64,000 nt of DNA, from the NCBI RefSeq assembly GCF_902686445.1, contig NC_062213.1, positions 61,198,991 through 61,262,990 of the forward strand, in the 5' to 3' direction. This document shows, in pieces, positions 47,601 to 58,616 of the stretch. A model generated the notes under the pieces. The model was given only the letters and a program-made list of their open reading frames with translations, was not told where the DNA came from and searched no databases. How positions within the stretch are numbered: the first letter of the stretch is position 1; every line of letters begins with the position of its first letter. Source of the DNA: Sciurus carolinensis. Lineage: Eukaryota > Chordata > Mammalia > Rodentia > Sciuridae. The position numbers and the translations under genes were made by a program.

Positions 47601-50600
47601 AGGATGTGTGCTTGAACATTTTAAATTTTTCTCAGTTTAAATTTCTAAATCTAAGTATTGATAGAAATGACCCACATAAACAAAACTCTCTGGCGTTCTC
47701 AATAATTTTTAAGACAAAGGGATCATGAGACCAAAAAAGTTTTAGAACCACTGCTTTAGTGGTCCAAGAACATCAGGTTAATAACCATAAACAGTACAAC
47801 ATTTTCAAATGTTTCCCAAATGTCAAATTGATGGCTTCTGGCTCTGGCTGCCTCTGGTGCCAGGCCCTGGAGCTTTCTCCAGAAGAGCATTCCACTTCCT
47901 TCCCAGGAAAGTAAACGAGAGAAGGAAAAACAATGTCCAATTGCTTCCTGGGTTAGCTCAATCTGCCAAGCCTGAATTCTTCAAAGGAGAACAAATGCCT
48001 AAATTCATGAAAATAAATTTCTTCCTCTCATGCCTTTTCTGCCTACTATCTCCAATAGTACTCCCATTAGATACAGTTTAGGATGCCCACTGTACCCACA
48101 CTCTCTTCCCATCTTCCTATATGCTCCCAGGATGCCCTATCATCACACAGGAACCTCCTCCTCACCCCAGGGCACCACAGCATACATTGCCTCTGGAAAC
48201 AATTTTTCAAAAACAGTAGGGAATTTCCTTTGAATTATATAGGGTATCTTCCCTCTCAATCTCATTCTCTTTTAGTTTCCAACTCTTCCATTGAGCATCT
48301 TGGTGATTTATAGTATACAGAGGACTAGCAGGGAAGCAGGGGAGTTTTCAGAAGCAGGTAATGAGAGGAGATCCCAGAATTGGGGAGTGAGGTTGCAACA
48401 GTGGAAGCCACGCTTGGGGACTCCAAGAATAAATTGGAGCTGGAGTGTAGCTCAGTGGCAGGATGTGTGCTTAGCATGCACTAGGTCCTGAATTCAATAT
48501 CCAGTACCAACAACAAAAAGAAAAAAATAGATAAATTGACACAAGACCTGACTTCCTGTAAGAATTGAGTAAGTGACAAGGCAGGTCTTGTACTGCACCT
48601 AAATTTAGGTGGTAAATTAGAAAAAAGGGCCAATGGAGATAAAGCAGAAAGATGTGATAATTAAGCAAGAGAAACCAAAAGAAGCAAAAAAAAAAAAAAA
48701 AAAAAAAAAAAACAGGCAAAAAGAAACAATAGAAGCATTGTGCAGCCATTTAGTGGAAATAAACAGACTATACATGAGTTCCTGTGTTACTGAGTAGAGT
48801 AACATTGGCTCTGGGCCATTTAAACAAAAAACAAAAACGACATTCGGTTTTCTCAAAAGCAAAAAATAAAATGAGCTTCCATTATTTTACTAAATTCACT
48901 GCTCTGGTTTCCTAATATCCCTAGTGATAGCAGATAAGCCATTATGATGCCTTGTTTTCAAGGAAGACACACCCCTCAGCTCTATTTTTAGTAACTTCTG
49001 TGTCTTCCTTATTAGATTAATGAAAACATATTAAACTTCAAATTTAACTCTCTCCCTGTGGGGTTTTTTTTTTTTCTTCTTTCTTCTTTGGATTGCATAG
49101 TGGGGGCATGAGTTTATGAGATAATATGCATAAGTAGCTGAATAATAATGTACCCCTCGACTAGGCACCCATCAAGCTATTTAAAAATGTAATAATGGTA
49201 AACAAGTTATGACCTAAAGAAAAAGATATGGTTACAAGCTGACTAACAACTGTCATAGTTTTGGTACTAGAAAGATGAAATCTAAACACAAAGGAGGAAA
49301 AAAACACTTGGTGTCAAATGATAAGAACTCATTATATGCCTCCAGGGTTTTCTGAGACAGACACAAATCTGTAGCATTATTTTCCAATATAATTTATACA
49401 TATTACAGTAAATGTTTAACTACTTTAATTGGTATTATATTTAAGACTTTTAACAAACATTTGCAATGAGAAGGGCAAAAATTCCTTTATCAGACAGCTT
49501 GTGCCAACTTTTGGACACACATAATACAGAACTGTGGCCTCTGCTCTTCAATGTCCACACCTGTCTTCTAAAATTGGACAAATCACAGAGTAAAACAATA
49601 ACTTACTTTTCAAGCAACTTTTATTGACATAATCATTAATTTTAAAAACTCATTTTCTGTTCCTTACCATATTTTCTTCAGTTTGTGTTAGTATGAAGTT
49701 TTCAGTAGATGAGCTAAAAGGCATATGAAGTTTTCAATTCAATTATTCAATTATATATGAGAATTATATGAGAACCTTTCATTGATAAGCATAAAATCAT
49801 TCTATAAATCTTAACAAATGGCATTAAATAACCATATTTCAATGTAATAATAACTTCAAAATTAATGTTATTTCTAAAAATTATGCTTGAATTTTAATAT
49901 ATATTGATAAAACTATATCTATAAAATAAATTTATATTTCCTGGTCAGACTTATCTGTTATTCTAATATCAGAGCAGTATAGTTGCTTATTTCTACACCA
50001 AATTCAATTTCTTAACACTTTAAATGATAAAAGCCACAGGATATAATTTTCAAAGAATTATAATATATTAAGTTACCAAAACTCAGTATTCATCATATAT
50101 CATTGATTCTAACCTACCACTCAGTTATTTGGCATAATAAATACCATATGCCCTAATATTTTAAAGTAACTTCATGCTCATTTTTTAAATCTAGTAGCTA
50201 AGGAAATTGCTGGATTTTAAAATTCGCATTAGTGTGTGCATTTACCTTGCTCGTCACATCCCCTGTTCTGAGTTTGCCTAGTTTGCTCACTGTCATACCT
50301 CATTTAGCTTAATCAGTTGCTTGCTTTACTGTAATTATTCATTATACGACCAGACTGAAAGGTATCAAGTAAATGGAAAACTAAATAGTAGCATATGTAT
50401 ATATTAAAAACAAATTAGGAACTCTTATCAAACTTACAGGAAAAAATATCTTTGAAGATTAATAAGCTTCTAATGATTTGGGATCTTTGAAATAGCTTTG
50501 AAGTATGCCAGGACCTTGCTCCTAATTAATACCCAATAAATGGCTACTGAAAGAATGAATGAAAAGATAGCATTTGGCCAGCCCTTAGTTAAGTAGCCAC

Positions 50601-53600
50601 AACTGAGTCCATCTAAATTACTCCTTTGACCCAAGTCTTACCCTGGAGAATACCAGTAATGTCTACACCATTCTTCCATGTGCCTGCTTTCCAAAAAAAA
50701 AGAAAAAGAAAAAGAAAAAAAAAATCAAACATAGCTGTTATCCAACTTCCGTATGCACTATTTTAGGTTAAGACCTGAAAAGGATTACCCTGACTCTCAA
50801 ATTTCTCCCCTAAAACTATCAGTTATCTAATGTATTATCACAAAAGGATATAAAATTTTAGTATAAACCCCAGTTGACAGACTCAAAATGGGAGAGCAAA
50901 TAACAACAGAGATACTGATTCAGTGTATACTGTTGTTCTTAAGATGAACAGTCATACTCAGAGTCTCCTATCACACCTCGTGAACCACAGCCACTTATCA
51001 TCATTCTGACATGTCAACATTCCTTAAAATTCCATCCTTATACCTATACAAAATGCCCAATGTTCTGACCAGCTTAGAATGCAGAGGGTTACAGCCTGCG
51101 TGGTCCATATAGAACCTGAGATCACACTAGCCTTTTGCTTCCTTATTAGCAACTTACTATCAACCAGGTCCCTCATCCTTCCTTAAGGCAGCTGATTTTT
51201 TAAAACAAAATTCATATATTACATTAACCTCGTTAAAGTTTATCTGAGTTTTTTCTTTCTTATTCTTATTCCATGAGAAACATTTCATAAAATAGTCATC
51301 ATTTTAACCATCCTAAATTTTCTGTCATTTACATAAGTAATAGAATTTCTCCTACCTTTATTCAAGTCATTTATAAATTTTCAGGTACAAGTCAGCAAAG
51401 AGAGGACTATAGAACACTGGGGTTGTGGGGTGTGGCTCAGTGGTACAGTGTTTACAGCATGCACAAGACCTGGGTTAGACCCCCAGCACTGCCAAAGAAA
51501 AAAGAATGCCACTAGAGATCCCCATCCAGGCTGACACCTATTTCAATAATTCACTCATTTTAATCATTCAAAAGTGTTTTTAAGCACTTATTAAGGAGCA
51601 TTCACTTGTGCAAGGCATTGGGAATATAGTTTTTAATAAGATAGCATCATCTCTGACCTCATGGCGCTTACCTACTCTACAGGTCATTCAAATATTTAAA
51701 ATAAAGTATGATACAAACTATCATAAGTAAAATGAGAGTCTGCAGCTGGAAGAGTAACCTGGTATAACAAATCTATAAATGAATATTCTTCAATATGGTA
51801 ATTTATTCATCTACACATGGTGCATTACTATCATCTAGCTATATTTGCCCCTTTATCTCAGAAGGGTATTGTATAAAGTGATCTGAATTGCTCTACTCAC
51901 ATCAAGATACACTGTATCTACAACCATGGCTGGCACATAATAGACACATTTTTAAAAAGTGTTTGTGACATTTTCAAGCCCTGTCAAACTTATTAAGCTA
52001 GTTTCTTCTACTGAGAGACCCAAAACTTTTTTAAATGTGTTTTTAAAACTCTTGGCAATTGTATCAGTTGCAGAAATATAACAGGTCCAACCAACTCTTA
52101 TTTCACTCTTTTTCTCTTTCCCAGGAGAGTAGTTATTTAATTGGAAAGGATAAAAAAACAACTTTGGCAATGCTTTCTAGAATTCTGCCAGATTTAAAGA
52201 CAGTAATTTACAGCAGTGCTTAAAGCTTAAACACAGTAATTTATAGCTTTATTCTCAGACTTTAATGTACATATAAATCACCCAAGGTTCTTGTTAAAAC
52301 AAAGGTTTTGATTTTGAAGACCTGCTGTAAGATTCACAATGCTGCATTTCTAACAAGCTCTTAGGTGACGCAAGTGCTACTGGTGGACGGAGCACATTTC
52401 AAATACCAGGATCACAGGATTCCTCGGTCTCCTTTCTTTTCACAGTTGGGATTACATTTGTTTATCACTTGTCTGGCTCTTTTCCTATTTTCCCATGAGT
52501 TCTTGAAGATAAAAATTAAGTATCTTAATTACAATAGTGATAACACTGATGAAAGTTTGTTTTGTTTTTTAATTCCAATACTCTGAGGTAAATTTCATCT
52601 TGACCTTTCAACTGGATTAGCCTTGATTTATGTAACTATTGCTCTCTTTCTGTCTTTATATCTACCATAAATTATAGATCTCTTAATCTTTTATTAATCT
52701 TTTCCAGTTGGATACTTACCCTCCTGGGAAAGAGTGAAATAAGAGGTTGCTGGACTGGTTTTATCTCTACAACTGATAAACCTGATCACCTAATCTAAAA
52801 GGCAAATAGAGAAATTTAGTCACTCAAGATATTCAGCAAGTTAGTAGCAACACCAGACTAAAAGCTGGAACTCTTGGTTGCTTTCTTATAATAGCTCAAC
52901 CAGAACTAAAGTCTGTAGAGTCTATATTTTCATTCTATCATGTAGTTCACAGTACCTTCTCTATTTCAATAAGCAATCATAAAAAAATGGTATTTTCCTG
53001 GTTTACTTATTTAACTTAGCAAGATCCAGAATGCATTTCTGTTTTGTCATTATTATATGGTAAAATCAAAAGAGAAAGCCCAAGAAAAATTTTTAGTAAA
53101 CCTAGTAACAGTAACATCACTGTTATAAAGTATCATTTTACATTGCTAAATTTCTAAGAAGGAAAAACAGTGTAAGGAGGAGAAAAAGAAAATGCAAGAG
53201 AAATAGAATATGACAGTAGTAGTATCAGTTCATCAGTGCTACCAAAAGATTTAAATATGATTTTCCACTTAAAGTTTTTGATCATATAAAATAGAATTCT
53301 TACACATTTTTTTGCTCATTAGTATACTCATTTCTGTCAAGAAATACAAATTATTATTAACAGATTTTCCATTTCCAAAAAGCTTAAGGTTGAGAAAAAT
53401 TGTCAAATCAATCACTATTTTCAGTATGGTTCCCAGCATGTAAGCAACAACAAATAATTGTGAAGAATAAGTTGTTCATTGAAACATCTGATTTAGGCCA
53501 AGGTCACCTTTAATCCTCCAATCAGAATCCAGAATCTAGGGAACTAAACTTTAATAGTGGTCCCCCAACACACACACGCAAACGCACACACACACACAAA

Positions 53601-55872
53601 TAGGGATTGCTCATTTAAGTTCCTGGGCTGCCCCATCCTCCTCATTTAGGTCTCATACCCATTTTCCTTCTAGGTACCTCAGATAATTCTTAGTCTAGTA
53701 ATTTCCTTCCTTAGATGCTTCTAATTCAGGGTTATATGCTGGTTTCATCCTATGAAATTAACATCAACATAACTAGTAGCAGATTAAAAGTAACTGGAGC
53801 TCAGTTCTCTTAGAACTCAGCTGAAAGGAGCCCAGTGCTCTGCTCTCGTCTCCACCAGGGATCAGTTGTATAATCTTGGGAAAATGAAGTCACAGTTCAC
53901 CTAAATGGGTTGTCACTAGGAACAAGTGAGAATGTGTAAGTGGCAAAGACTATGGGAAATAGCCAGTTTGGTATGAAGGTTATGGTGACCAAAGACCCTG
54001 CTACAAAATGGCTCTATTACAGACTGGGGTTGTGGCTCAGTGGTAGAGCGCTTGCCTAGCATGCATGAGGTAGTGGGTTTGATTCTCAGCACCACATATA
54101 AATAAGTAAATACGTAAATAAATAAATAAATAAAATAAAGGTCCATCAACAACTAAAAATATTTTTTTCAAAAATGGCTTTATTACCTTAGGCAACCCTG
54201 TTTCTCTTTCCCCATGCACAAAATGGGAATAATTAGTCTATCTTTCCTGTCTCAGGTTCATCTGATGACCGATTAGAATAGAAACTATAAAATGCTTGAC
54301 ATATAAGTTATTAATAAATGACTATTACTGACAAACACTATACAAATTGAAGCCCCATTCTATAAAAGAAATTAAAAATTTCAACTATACAGAAATAACT
54401 GGGGCAAGGAATTCCAAGTATACCAATGTTCTATTCTTCTTTGTCTAAGGTTTATTCCTCTTTTTCCTCTTCTTAAGATGAAACCATTTGATAGATTAGA
54501 TGAAATTGGTTTTTACAGTATACATTTAGAACCAATATTCTGAATTTGACTCTAAGGCTGATAAATCATGACCACAAGACACACACCTGCAGGGTTTTCT
54601 GCAAACGAATTTAAAAGGAAATTTTGACATTTGTATTTTAAATGAAATTCTTTTAAACAGAGTTACACAGTTTTATGCAAAATTTGTCATTGACCTATAT
54701 TATATTTGTATGCTTATGGAAATGGAAAAGGTTTTTAATCACTAACCCACCATAATGAAATGAGAAAGGAGAGAGGGGGAGGGAGGGAGGGGTGTGGTGA
54801 GAGAAAGAAGGAACACATTTGTGTTGGGAGTAAATCCAAGAAATCACAAATAGCCTTAACATTACCATCCAGGAAAGTCTGTTCAAGATAATCAATGATC
54901 TGAGTGGCCTCACAAATTATGTTTTCCCCGTGGATAAGGACAGGCACTTCTCCAGTTGAGTTCAAACGCATAAACCAAGGCTCATTGTGCTCACTCAGGG
55001 GCAGACTTACATCATGTTCCTCGCACTTCAAAGCCTTTTCAGCAATTACCAAGCGCACCTGGAAGAGTTCACACGGGTTACTGCAGTGCAGATAAGTTTT
55101 CAGTTAAATGACTTCCCTGGATGCCACTAAGCAGCCTTGCTGGGCTTCCCGAGTTATTAACATTTTAAATGTTCTTTGTAATGATTGCTGTTCCCACAAT
55201 GAACAAGTGAGATGTAGCCTAGGGTTCTACTCTTAAAAATTAGAGAAAACAAATAAGTATTGAAAATGATTGTCTGTATGCATTATAGTCACCCTCCCCA
55301 TCACCACCACTTTGTGACCTAAACCTAATTATGGGTCCTCCCCAGGCAAGAAGTTGAAGTACGGATATGCTGGGCCTTGAAGGGCAGTGAATGCGAGCAA
55401 GAGTGAAGCGGGGATGGGGGAAGGAATGTAGATTATTAAGTAGTTGAGTTAAGGCGCCTCCCTCTGCGTGACTCCACAGGGCCTAGCGCGCAAGGCTCAG
55501 AGGCCTTTCAAATACTGAAAGTGACGCTTTCTCGTCGCATGTCATGACTGGCAGTGTTCGGGTCACTCCCTTTCCATCTCAGACCGATTCTCCCGCCTTC
55601 CACCAAAGCTCATCCCTGCCCGGGGGTGCGTGCCCGCGAGGTCAGTTCTCCGGAGGCGGGTTTCTGGGTAGGCCAGCGTGGTCTGAGACACCCAGCGGGA
55701 GCTGTCCCGGTGCTGAAACCCGATCCGCGCCGCCCTGGGCAACTGAGGCCTGTACCTTTTGAGAGCTGAAGGAATGCGTCCAGTGGTACAGAATGAGCTT
55801 AACCTCCGCATCGGACTTGCCTTCCGCCATCAAGGGCGCGGCCGCCCTCGGTTCGTCCTGCCTCCGAGCCAT
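41297..55872 (-). CDS. GDAP1: Ganglioside-induced differentiation-associated protein 1, six coding exons
   Basis: Joining the exons 55,756-55,872, 54,866-55,058, 45,152-45,325, 43,817-43,911, 42,901-43,015 and 41,297-41,679 (117, 193, 174, 95, 115 and 383 nt) gives 1,077 nt, 358 codons plus TAG, with no stops or shifts. Intron lengths are 697, 9,540, 1,240, 801 and 1,221 bp, all GT-AG. The product is a GST-fold protein: N-terminal thioredoxin-like part about 24-105, a GDAP1-specific helical insertion rich in K and E about 150-232, C-terminal GST part to about 310, and one C-terminal membrane anchor (321-340) followed by RKR and a short basic tail. Family knowledge: it sits in the outer membrane of mitochondria and peroxisomes and affects fission, redox balance and calcium handling. 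Human loss causes Charcot-Marie-Tooth types 4A and 2K. The start ATG has a strong context (G at -3, G at +4). Confidence 0.97.
42035..42370. mobile_element. Tigger/pogo-type DNA transposon relic in GDAP1 intron 5
   Basis: The ends are inverted and similar (TAAGCCCTCATTATCCACAGG at left; the reverse complement of CCCTCATAGATACTGAGAG at right). The inside matches the common short Tigger-type layout (GTCATTATTTCTTAAACAATAGAGTATAA, ATTATAAGTAATCTAAAG, GTGCAAATACTGTATCA, CCAGACCCAATCCC). It is non-autonomous, with no ORF. Confidence 0.65.
42901..43015 (-). CDS. GDAP1: GDAP1 coding exon 5 (codons 194-232)
   Basis: The acceptor is ATTAG|TCAAAG and the donor CCCCAG|GTAGGT. It encodes SKLLDHDNVKYLKKILDELE...QRRNEETP, which continues the helical insertion with regular leucines. 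Confidence 0.97.
43817..43911 (-). CDS. GDAP1: GDAP1 coding exon 4 (codons 162-193)
   Basis: The acceptor is TCAG|GCCAAA and the donor TTAAG|GTAAGC. It encodes a charged helical stretch (QIGNTESELKKLAEENPDLQ...KQKRLK), the first part of the GDAP1-specific insertion. Confidence 0.97.
44102..44133. repeat. 32-bp repeat, copy in GDAP1 intron 3
   Basis: Exact, same-orientation copy of 41,201-41,232, 2,901 bp away. Confidence 0.9.
45152..45325 (-). CDS. GDAP1: GDAP1 coding exon 3 (codons 104-162)
   Basis: The acceptor is TTTTAG|AAAGGA and the donor CGCA|GTATGT. It encodes RTPRLMPDKGSMYYPRVQHY...LPMDAYTHGCILHPELTVDSMIPAYATTRIR, a region where many human neuropathy mutations fall. All of it is open and intact here. 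Confidence 0.97.
45470..45770 (+). mobile_element. L2 LINE fragment in GDAP1 intron 2
   Basis: L2-type 3' region with CTCAAGGTCCAGTTCTTTACCACTTGCTCCATGAAGC, TGCCTTCCTCTACATGCCCCTAATACAGTGC and TCTTTTTGCCTCGTGAACGTC. It lies about 145 bp upstream of exon 3's acceptor. Confidence 0.55.
45975..46100 (+). mobile_element. L2 LINE 3' end
   Basis: CTAGACTGCAGACTCTTTGAAGGCAGAAACC...AACCCCAGTGCTTAATATAATGTTTGACACAGTAGGTGCTCGATAAT is the typical L2 terminus. Confidence 0.75.
46140..46258 (-). mobile_element. MIR SINE (minus)
   Basis: AAGACACTGAGATATGGAGACTGAGAAGTTCTCCCAGGATTCCACAGCTATTTAGAGGCAGAACAAGAACTGAAGGCATCTGGCTCC corresponds to a reverse-complemented MIR. Confidence 0.65.
47415..47760. mobile_element. 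hAT-Charlie-type DNA transposon relic in GDAP1 intron 2
   Basis: The layout GGATCCACAAAATCAAAGCTATTTTTAATA, CAGAGTTTTCCAGAGGCCACAGGAAAGGTGATTACTACAT, CCCACATAAACAAAACTCTCTGG and GAGACCAAAAAAGTTTTAGAACCACTG matches a widespread hAT family. I cannot fix the family name. Confidence 0.6.
48437..48530 (+). mobile_element. ID-type SINE in GDAP1 intron 2
   Basis: GGAGCTGGAGTGTAGCTCAGTGGCAGGATGTGTGCTTAGCATGCACTAGGTCCTGAATTCAATATCCAGTACC, then an AAAAAG-rich tail. It is antisense to the gene. Confidence 0.8.
48682..48712. repeat. Poly(A) tract, about 30 nt
   Basis: Uninterrupted A-run in intron 2; its length in the assembly may not be exact. Confidence 0.85.
48713..51417. other. GDAP1 intron 2 interior, nothing recognised
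   Basis: AT-rich intronic sequence. Possible L2 end near 50,500-50,560 and an A/G-rich simple repeat at 50,691-50,723. No other feature supported. Confidence 0.55.
51418..51506 (+). mobile_element. ID-type SINE in GDAP1 intron 2
   Basis: GGGGTTGTGGGGTGTGGCTCAGTGGTACAGTG...GACCTGGGTTAGACCCCCAGCACTGCC with an AAAGAAAAAAG tail. Confidence 0.82.
52255..52412. mobile_element. MER5-type hAT fragment in GDAP1 intron 2
   Basis: CAGACTTTAATGTACATATAAATCACCCAAGGTTCTTGTTAAAAC and GCATTTCTAACAAGCTCTTAGGTGACGCAAGTGCTACTGGT follow MER5A in the opposite orientation to the copy at 62.5 kb. Confidence 0.7.
53571..53598. repeat. (CA)n microsatellite, imperfect
   Basis: CACACACACGCAAACGCACACACACACAC; two CG/AA interruptions. 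Confidence 0.85.
54005..54186 (+). mobile_element. Young ID-type SINE with 16-bp target-site duplication
   Basis: The body at 54,021-54,170 starts GACTGGGGTTGTGGCTCAGTGGTAGAGCGCTTGCC and has an (AAAT)n tail plus the GGTCCATCAACAACTAAAAAT end usual in squirrel ID SINEs. The flanks AAAATGGCTCTATTAC (54,005-54,020) and AAAATGGCTTTATTAC (54,171-54,186) differ at one base. Confidence 0.9.
54866..55058 (-). CDS. GDAP1: GDAP1 coding exon 2 (codons 40-104)
   Basis: The acceptor is CCAG|GTGCGC and the donor GATG|GTAATG. It encodes the bulk of the thioredoxin-like half, including RLNSTGEVPVLIHGENIICE, the region that binds glutathione in true GSTs, and ends within the Glu codon after YLEQTFLD. A GA-rich run lies in the intron just beyond the donor (54,755-54,793). 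Confidence 0.97.
55756..55872 (-). CDS. GDAP1: GDAP1 coding exon 1 (codons 1-39)
   Basis: Begins MARRQDE, continues through an Ala-rich variable segment (residues 9-16), and joins the conserved VKLILYHWTHSFSSQK start of the GST-like domain. The donor is AAG|GTACAG. No in-frame upstream ATG is present in the preceding 54 nt. Confidence 0.96.
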
Positions 55873-56010
55873 TGCGGAGTGCGTGAGCGCAGAAGGGCCT
55901 CGCCGTCCGCCCAGCGCCTCTCCCACCCACGCCGCCCGGCGGAGCTTCTTTAGGTTTTTGCCCCGACGCCGGTCGCGGCGCGAAAGACAAGTCGGATGAT
56001 GAAGAGACCT

Positions 56011-56024
56011 CTGGGAAGTGTAGT
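56011..56024. promoter_or_regulatory. GDAP1: ZNF143/THAP11-like site (CTGGGAAGTGTAGT)
   Basis: Close match to the CTGGGAATTGTAGT core bound by ZNF143, about 140 bp upstream of the start codon within the CpG island. That spacing and setting is typical of ZNF143 promoters of nuclear genes, including many mitochondrial ones. Binding is inferred. Confidence 0.5.
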
Positions 56025-56133
56025 CTCGTCCGCGAGAAAGCTGCGGGGCCGAGTCCGCAGAGAAGCAGAGGTCTGACGCGGGAGAGGCCCTGGGGCGCGG
56101 GAGTCAGCTGGAAGGTGCAACTGGGCGTTTTAA

Positions 56134-56134
56134 A

Positions 56135-56166
<32 letters not shown>
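56134..56166. repeat. Poly(A) tract, about 30 nt
   Basis: A-run at the edge of the CpG island; a second run of about 20 A lies near 56,379-56,399. Confidence 0.85.
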
Positions 56167-56170
<4 letters not shown>

Positions 56171-56399
56171 CTAAAATATGAGCCCCTGGTTACTACGGCG
56201 AGTGAGGAGAAAATGGAGATAGCAAATTACTCATTGGCTTTGGAGGCTGCCTGGTAGAAGGGAGCAATTTCCCAAGATACTTAGGGCTTTTCCTTTGGTG
56301 GAAAGGAAGTTCCGGTGACAGATAAATCAGGGCCAATAAGTTTTCATTAGAAGATGCTACTATGGAGTCATGAGAAAGGAAAAAAAAAAAAAAAAAAAA

Positions 56400-57124
56400 T
56401 TCACAAACATTGGCGAAATATGTAAAATAGCCTAGTTGTTAAACATAGAAATTTTAGAGCAAAACTACCTGGGCTTACGTCCTAGTTTTTCTCTTTTTCC
56501 CCATTTTTTGAAGTAGAGGTATTTTTATTTTGTTCATAAGGCTTTTGCAAGACCGTAATACATAAATAAAATGTTAAATATTCAGCTGGCACGTTGTAGA
56601 CATCTAATATTATTCACAAGCTCAGTTGCCTCATAAAATCTCTTTATAGCCATGATCAGAATCAATTTCATACTAGTTACTATTGCATACCTCTTAAAAT
56701 TTGGCATCATTTTAAATAAATACACATAAATATGATCGTGAAATAAATCCCTGTATAATTTGTTCAGCAAACATTGAGTACCTACTATTTTCCAGGTATT
56801 TTGCTAGATCCTGAGAATACAAAGATGTACATGACCTGATATCTGGCACTCAAAATATAATTCCAGTGACAGAGACAACAAACAGACAACCACAAAAAAG
56901 GATTAAAACTATCCCAGGGCCAACACAAGGTACTGTGAGAAAGGAGGTGATGGTACCACCCAGATAGGAAGGGCCCCTAGAAGACACAAAAATCTCATGA
57001 GGTTCTTCTAAAAAGTGCAATAAAGACAGCACTTCATTTGTTGTTCCCTGTAATTTTTATAATTTTAAAAGATTTTATACTGTCTTTGTATATCCTTATG
57101 ATAATTTAAATGCTTCAGCAAAAG
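56400..57124. other. Gene-free flank upstream of GDAP1
   Basis: No gene recognised. 56,765-56,870 resembles an ancient repeat (CATTGAGTACCTACTATTTTCCAGG...) whose family I cannot fix; related debris is at 51,576-51,700 and 59,500-59,650. Confidence 0.5.
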
Positions 57125-57328
57125 TGATCTCCTTAGCTAGGCACACTGGTGCACAACTGTAATCCCAGCAGCTCAGGAGGCTGAGGCAGAATCTCAAGTT
57201 CAAAGCCAGCCTCAGCAAAAAAGGGGTGCTAACCAATTCAGTGAGACCCTGTCTCTAAATAAAATACAGTATAGTGCCCCTGAGTTCAATCCCCAGTACC
57301 CGCTCCTCCAAAAAAAAATGATCTCCTT
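57125..57328 (+). mobile_element. MEN-type fused SINE (B1 + ID) with target-site duplication
   Basis: A 7SL/B1-like left part (GCACACTGGTGCACAACTGTAATCCCAGCAGCTCAGGAGGCTGAGGCAG) is joined to ID-like sequence (GCCCCTGAGTTCAATCCCCAGTACC) with an A-tail. TGATCTCCTT flanks it at 57,125-57,134 and 57,319-57,328. This fused type is known from squirrels. Confidence 0.85.
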
Positions 57329-57334
57329 GCCATT

Positions 57335-57447
57335 TGTTTTTTATCACTGCCCTCACCCCACCCCACCTCAGGCCCAGTGTTGCTATTGAATCCAGGTCCT
57401 CAATCATGCCAAGCACTTGCTCTACTGAACTACACCTCCAGCCCCAT
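57335..57447 (-). mobile_element. ID-type SINE (minus)
   Basis: On the minus strand: GGGGCTGGAGGTGTAGTTCAGTAGAGCAAGTGCTTGGCATGATTGAGG...; decayed head, T-rich side at the left. Confidence 0.75.
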
Positions 57448-58616
57448 CAGCTCACTTTAAAGTAGAAGGGGAAAGAACAAAATTTGAAATTAGACAGAAT
57501 GGAGTCTAATTGACCTACACCCCAACTTGACCTCTCTTCAGCCTTTACTTCATCATGTATAAAATATGGATATGTAAAAATATATGCCAACCCAGAATGT
57601 TGTAGGAAGTCCATGAAAGAATTGCACCAGGAGAAAAGTACCAAGAGACTGCCTGGAATGTAGCAGTTGATGAAATGTGTGTAAAAGCCCCTCTGCTGAC
57701 AGGAAGAGACATTATATTACCCTGAATCATCTCTTTAGGTCTCATAATTCTTACAACTACAGTACCTATATAATCCTCTCCTCCCATTCCTCTTCAGAAG
57801 AACTATATTTTTAAGTCTCCAACTCCAGATCCTTAAATATATTACATAGTTCCTTTTTCCTTGATTCACCAAACTACCTCAATATTTGAATAAATTCAAC
57901 ACTCTTGTTGAGCCAACTGATGCTGAAAGAGTCCAGACAGTAAAACCCTGGTTCATCAAATGCTAAGAACTTTCTCCATACAATCTTTCCAATAGCAAAG
58001 CCATATAGTGAACATTGAATGCACCAATTGATTGTTGTGTGGGTGTTTAGTACCAAGCATTCATATTCATTGGCAGTGTAAACATGTGAAGGACCTCTGA
58101 AGGGAAGTTTATCAATATGCATCAGAAACCTTCAAAATGGGCATAACTTATAATAATTCCTGTATTTGCAGTATAAGTAAATAACTGTGGTAAAATCTAC
58201 TGTTGGTCCTAAAAGTCTATTTTCCCCTTATTCTTGGTAATAGAAAATTTAGCAAAGCACGTGACTGCTGAGCATAAAGACTACATTTCCCAGGCTACAC
58301 TGCAGCTAAATGTGGTTTTATGACTATATTCAAATGTGATGGCATGGATGGGCCACACGGAGGTTCTGAGAATCATCCTCATAGAGACAGGCAGATCCCT
58401 ACCTCTTCTTCCCGGTCTCCATCCTGCCCCCAGGAAAATGGATGCTGACTTAGATGATGATGAAGGAAGCCACACCCCAGAGATGGCTGAGCCATGAGCT
58501 GGGAGGGAAACTGAGCCTCTGAAGATACTAGGGAGCAAAACTATCATAACAACCTCCATCTTCAAAACTCCACACTCTCACTGAAAGAAAAAAATAAGTC
58601 ATTTAGATTAAAGCAG
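57448..58616. other. Gene-free stretch
   Basis: No gene or clear repeat recognised. Confidence 0.5.

Larger units (their letters stand above)
55440..56120. promoter_or_regulatory. GDAP1: CpG-rich island around GDAP1 exon 1
   Basis: CG dinucleotides are dense here (for example 55,480-56,110) and nearly absent in the rest of the window. The island spans coding exon 1, the 5' UTR and the presumed promoter. No TATA box is evident, which fits a broadly active CpG promoter. The transcription start is not pinned down. Confidence 0.8.

Noticed and set aside
47809..48491. Several overlapping short frames in GDAP1 intron 2
   Set aside because: No homology recognised and they overlap in different frames; treated as intronic chance frames.
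55872..55926. N-terminal extension of GDAP1 by 18 codons
   Set aside because: The frame is open but starts at GTG, not ATG. The ATG at 55,872 has a strong context and gives the standard 358-residue length.
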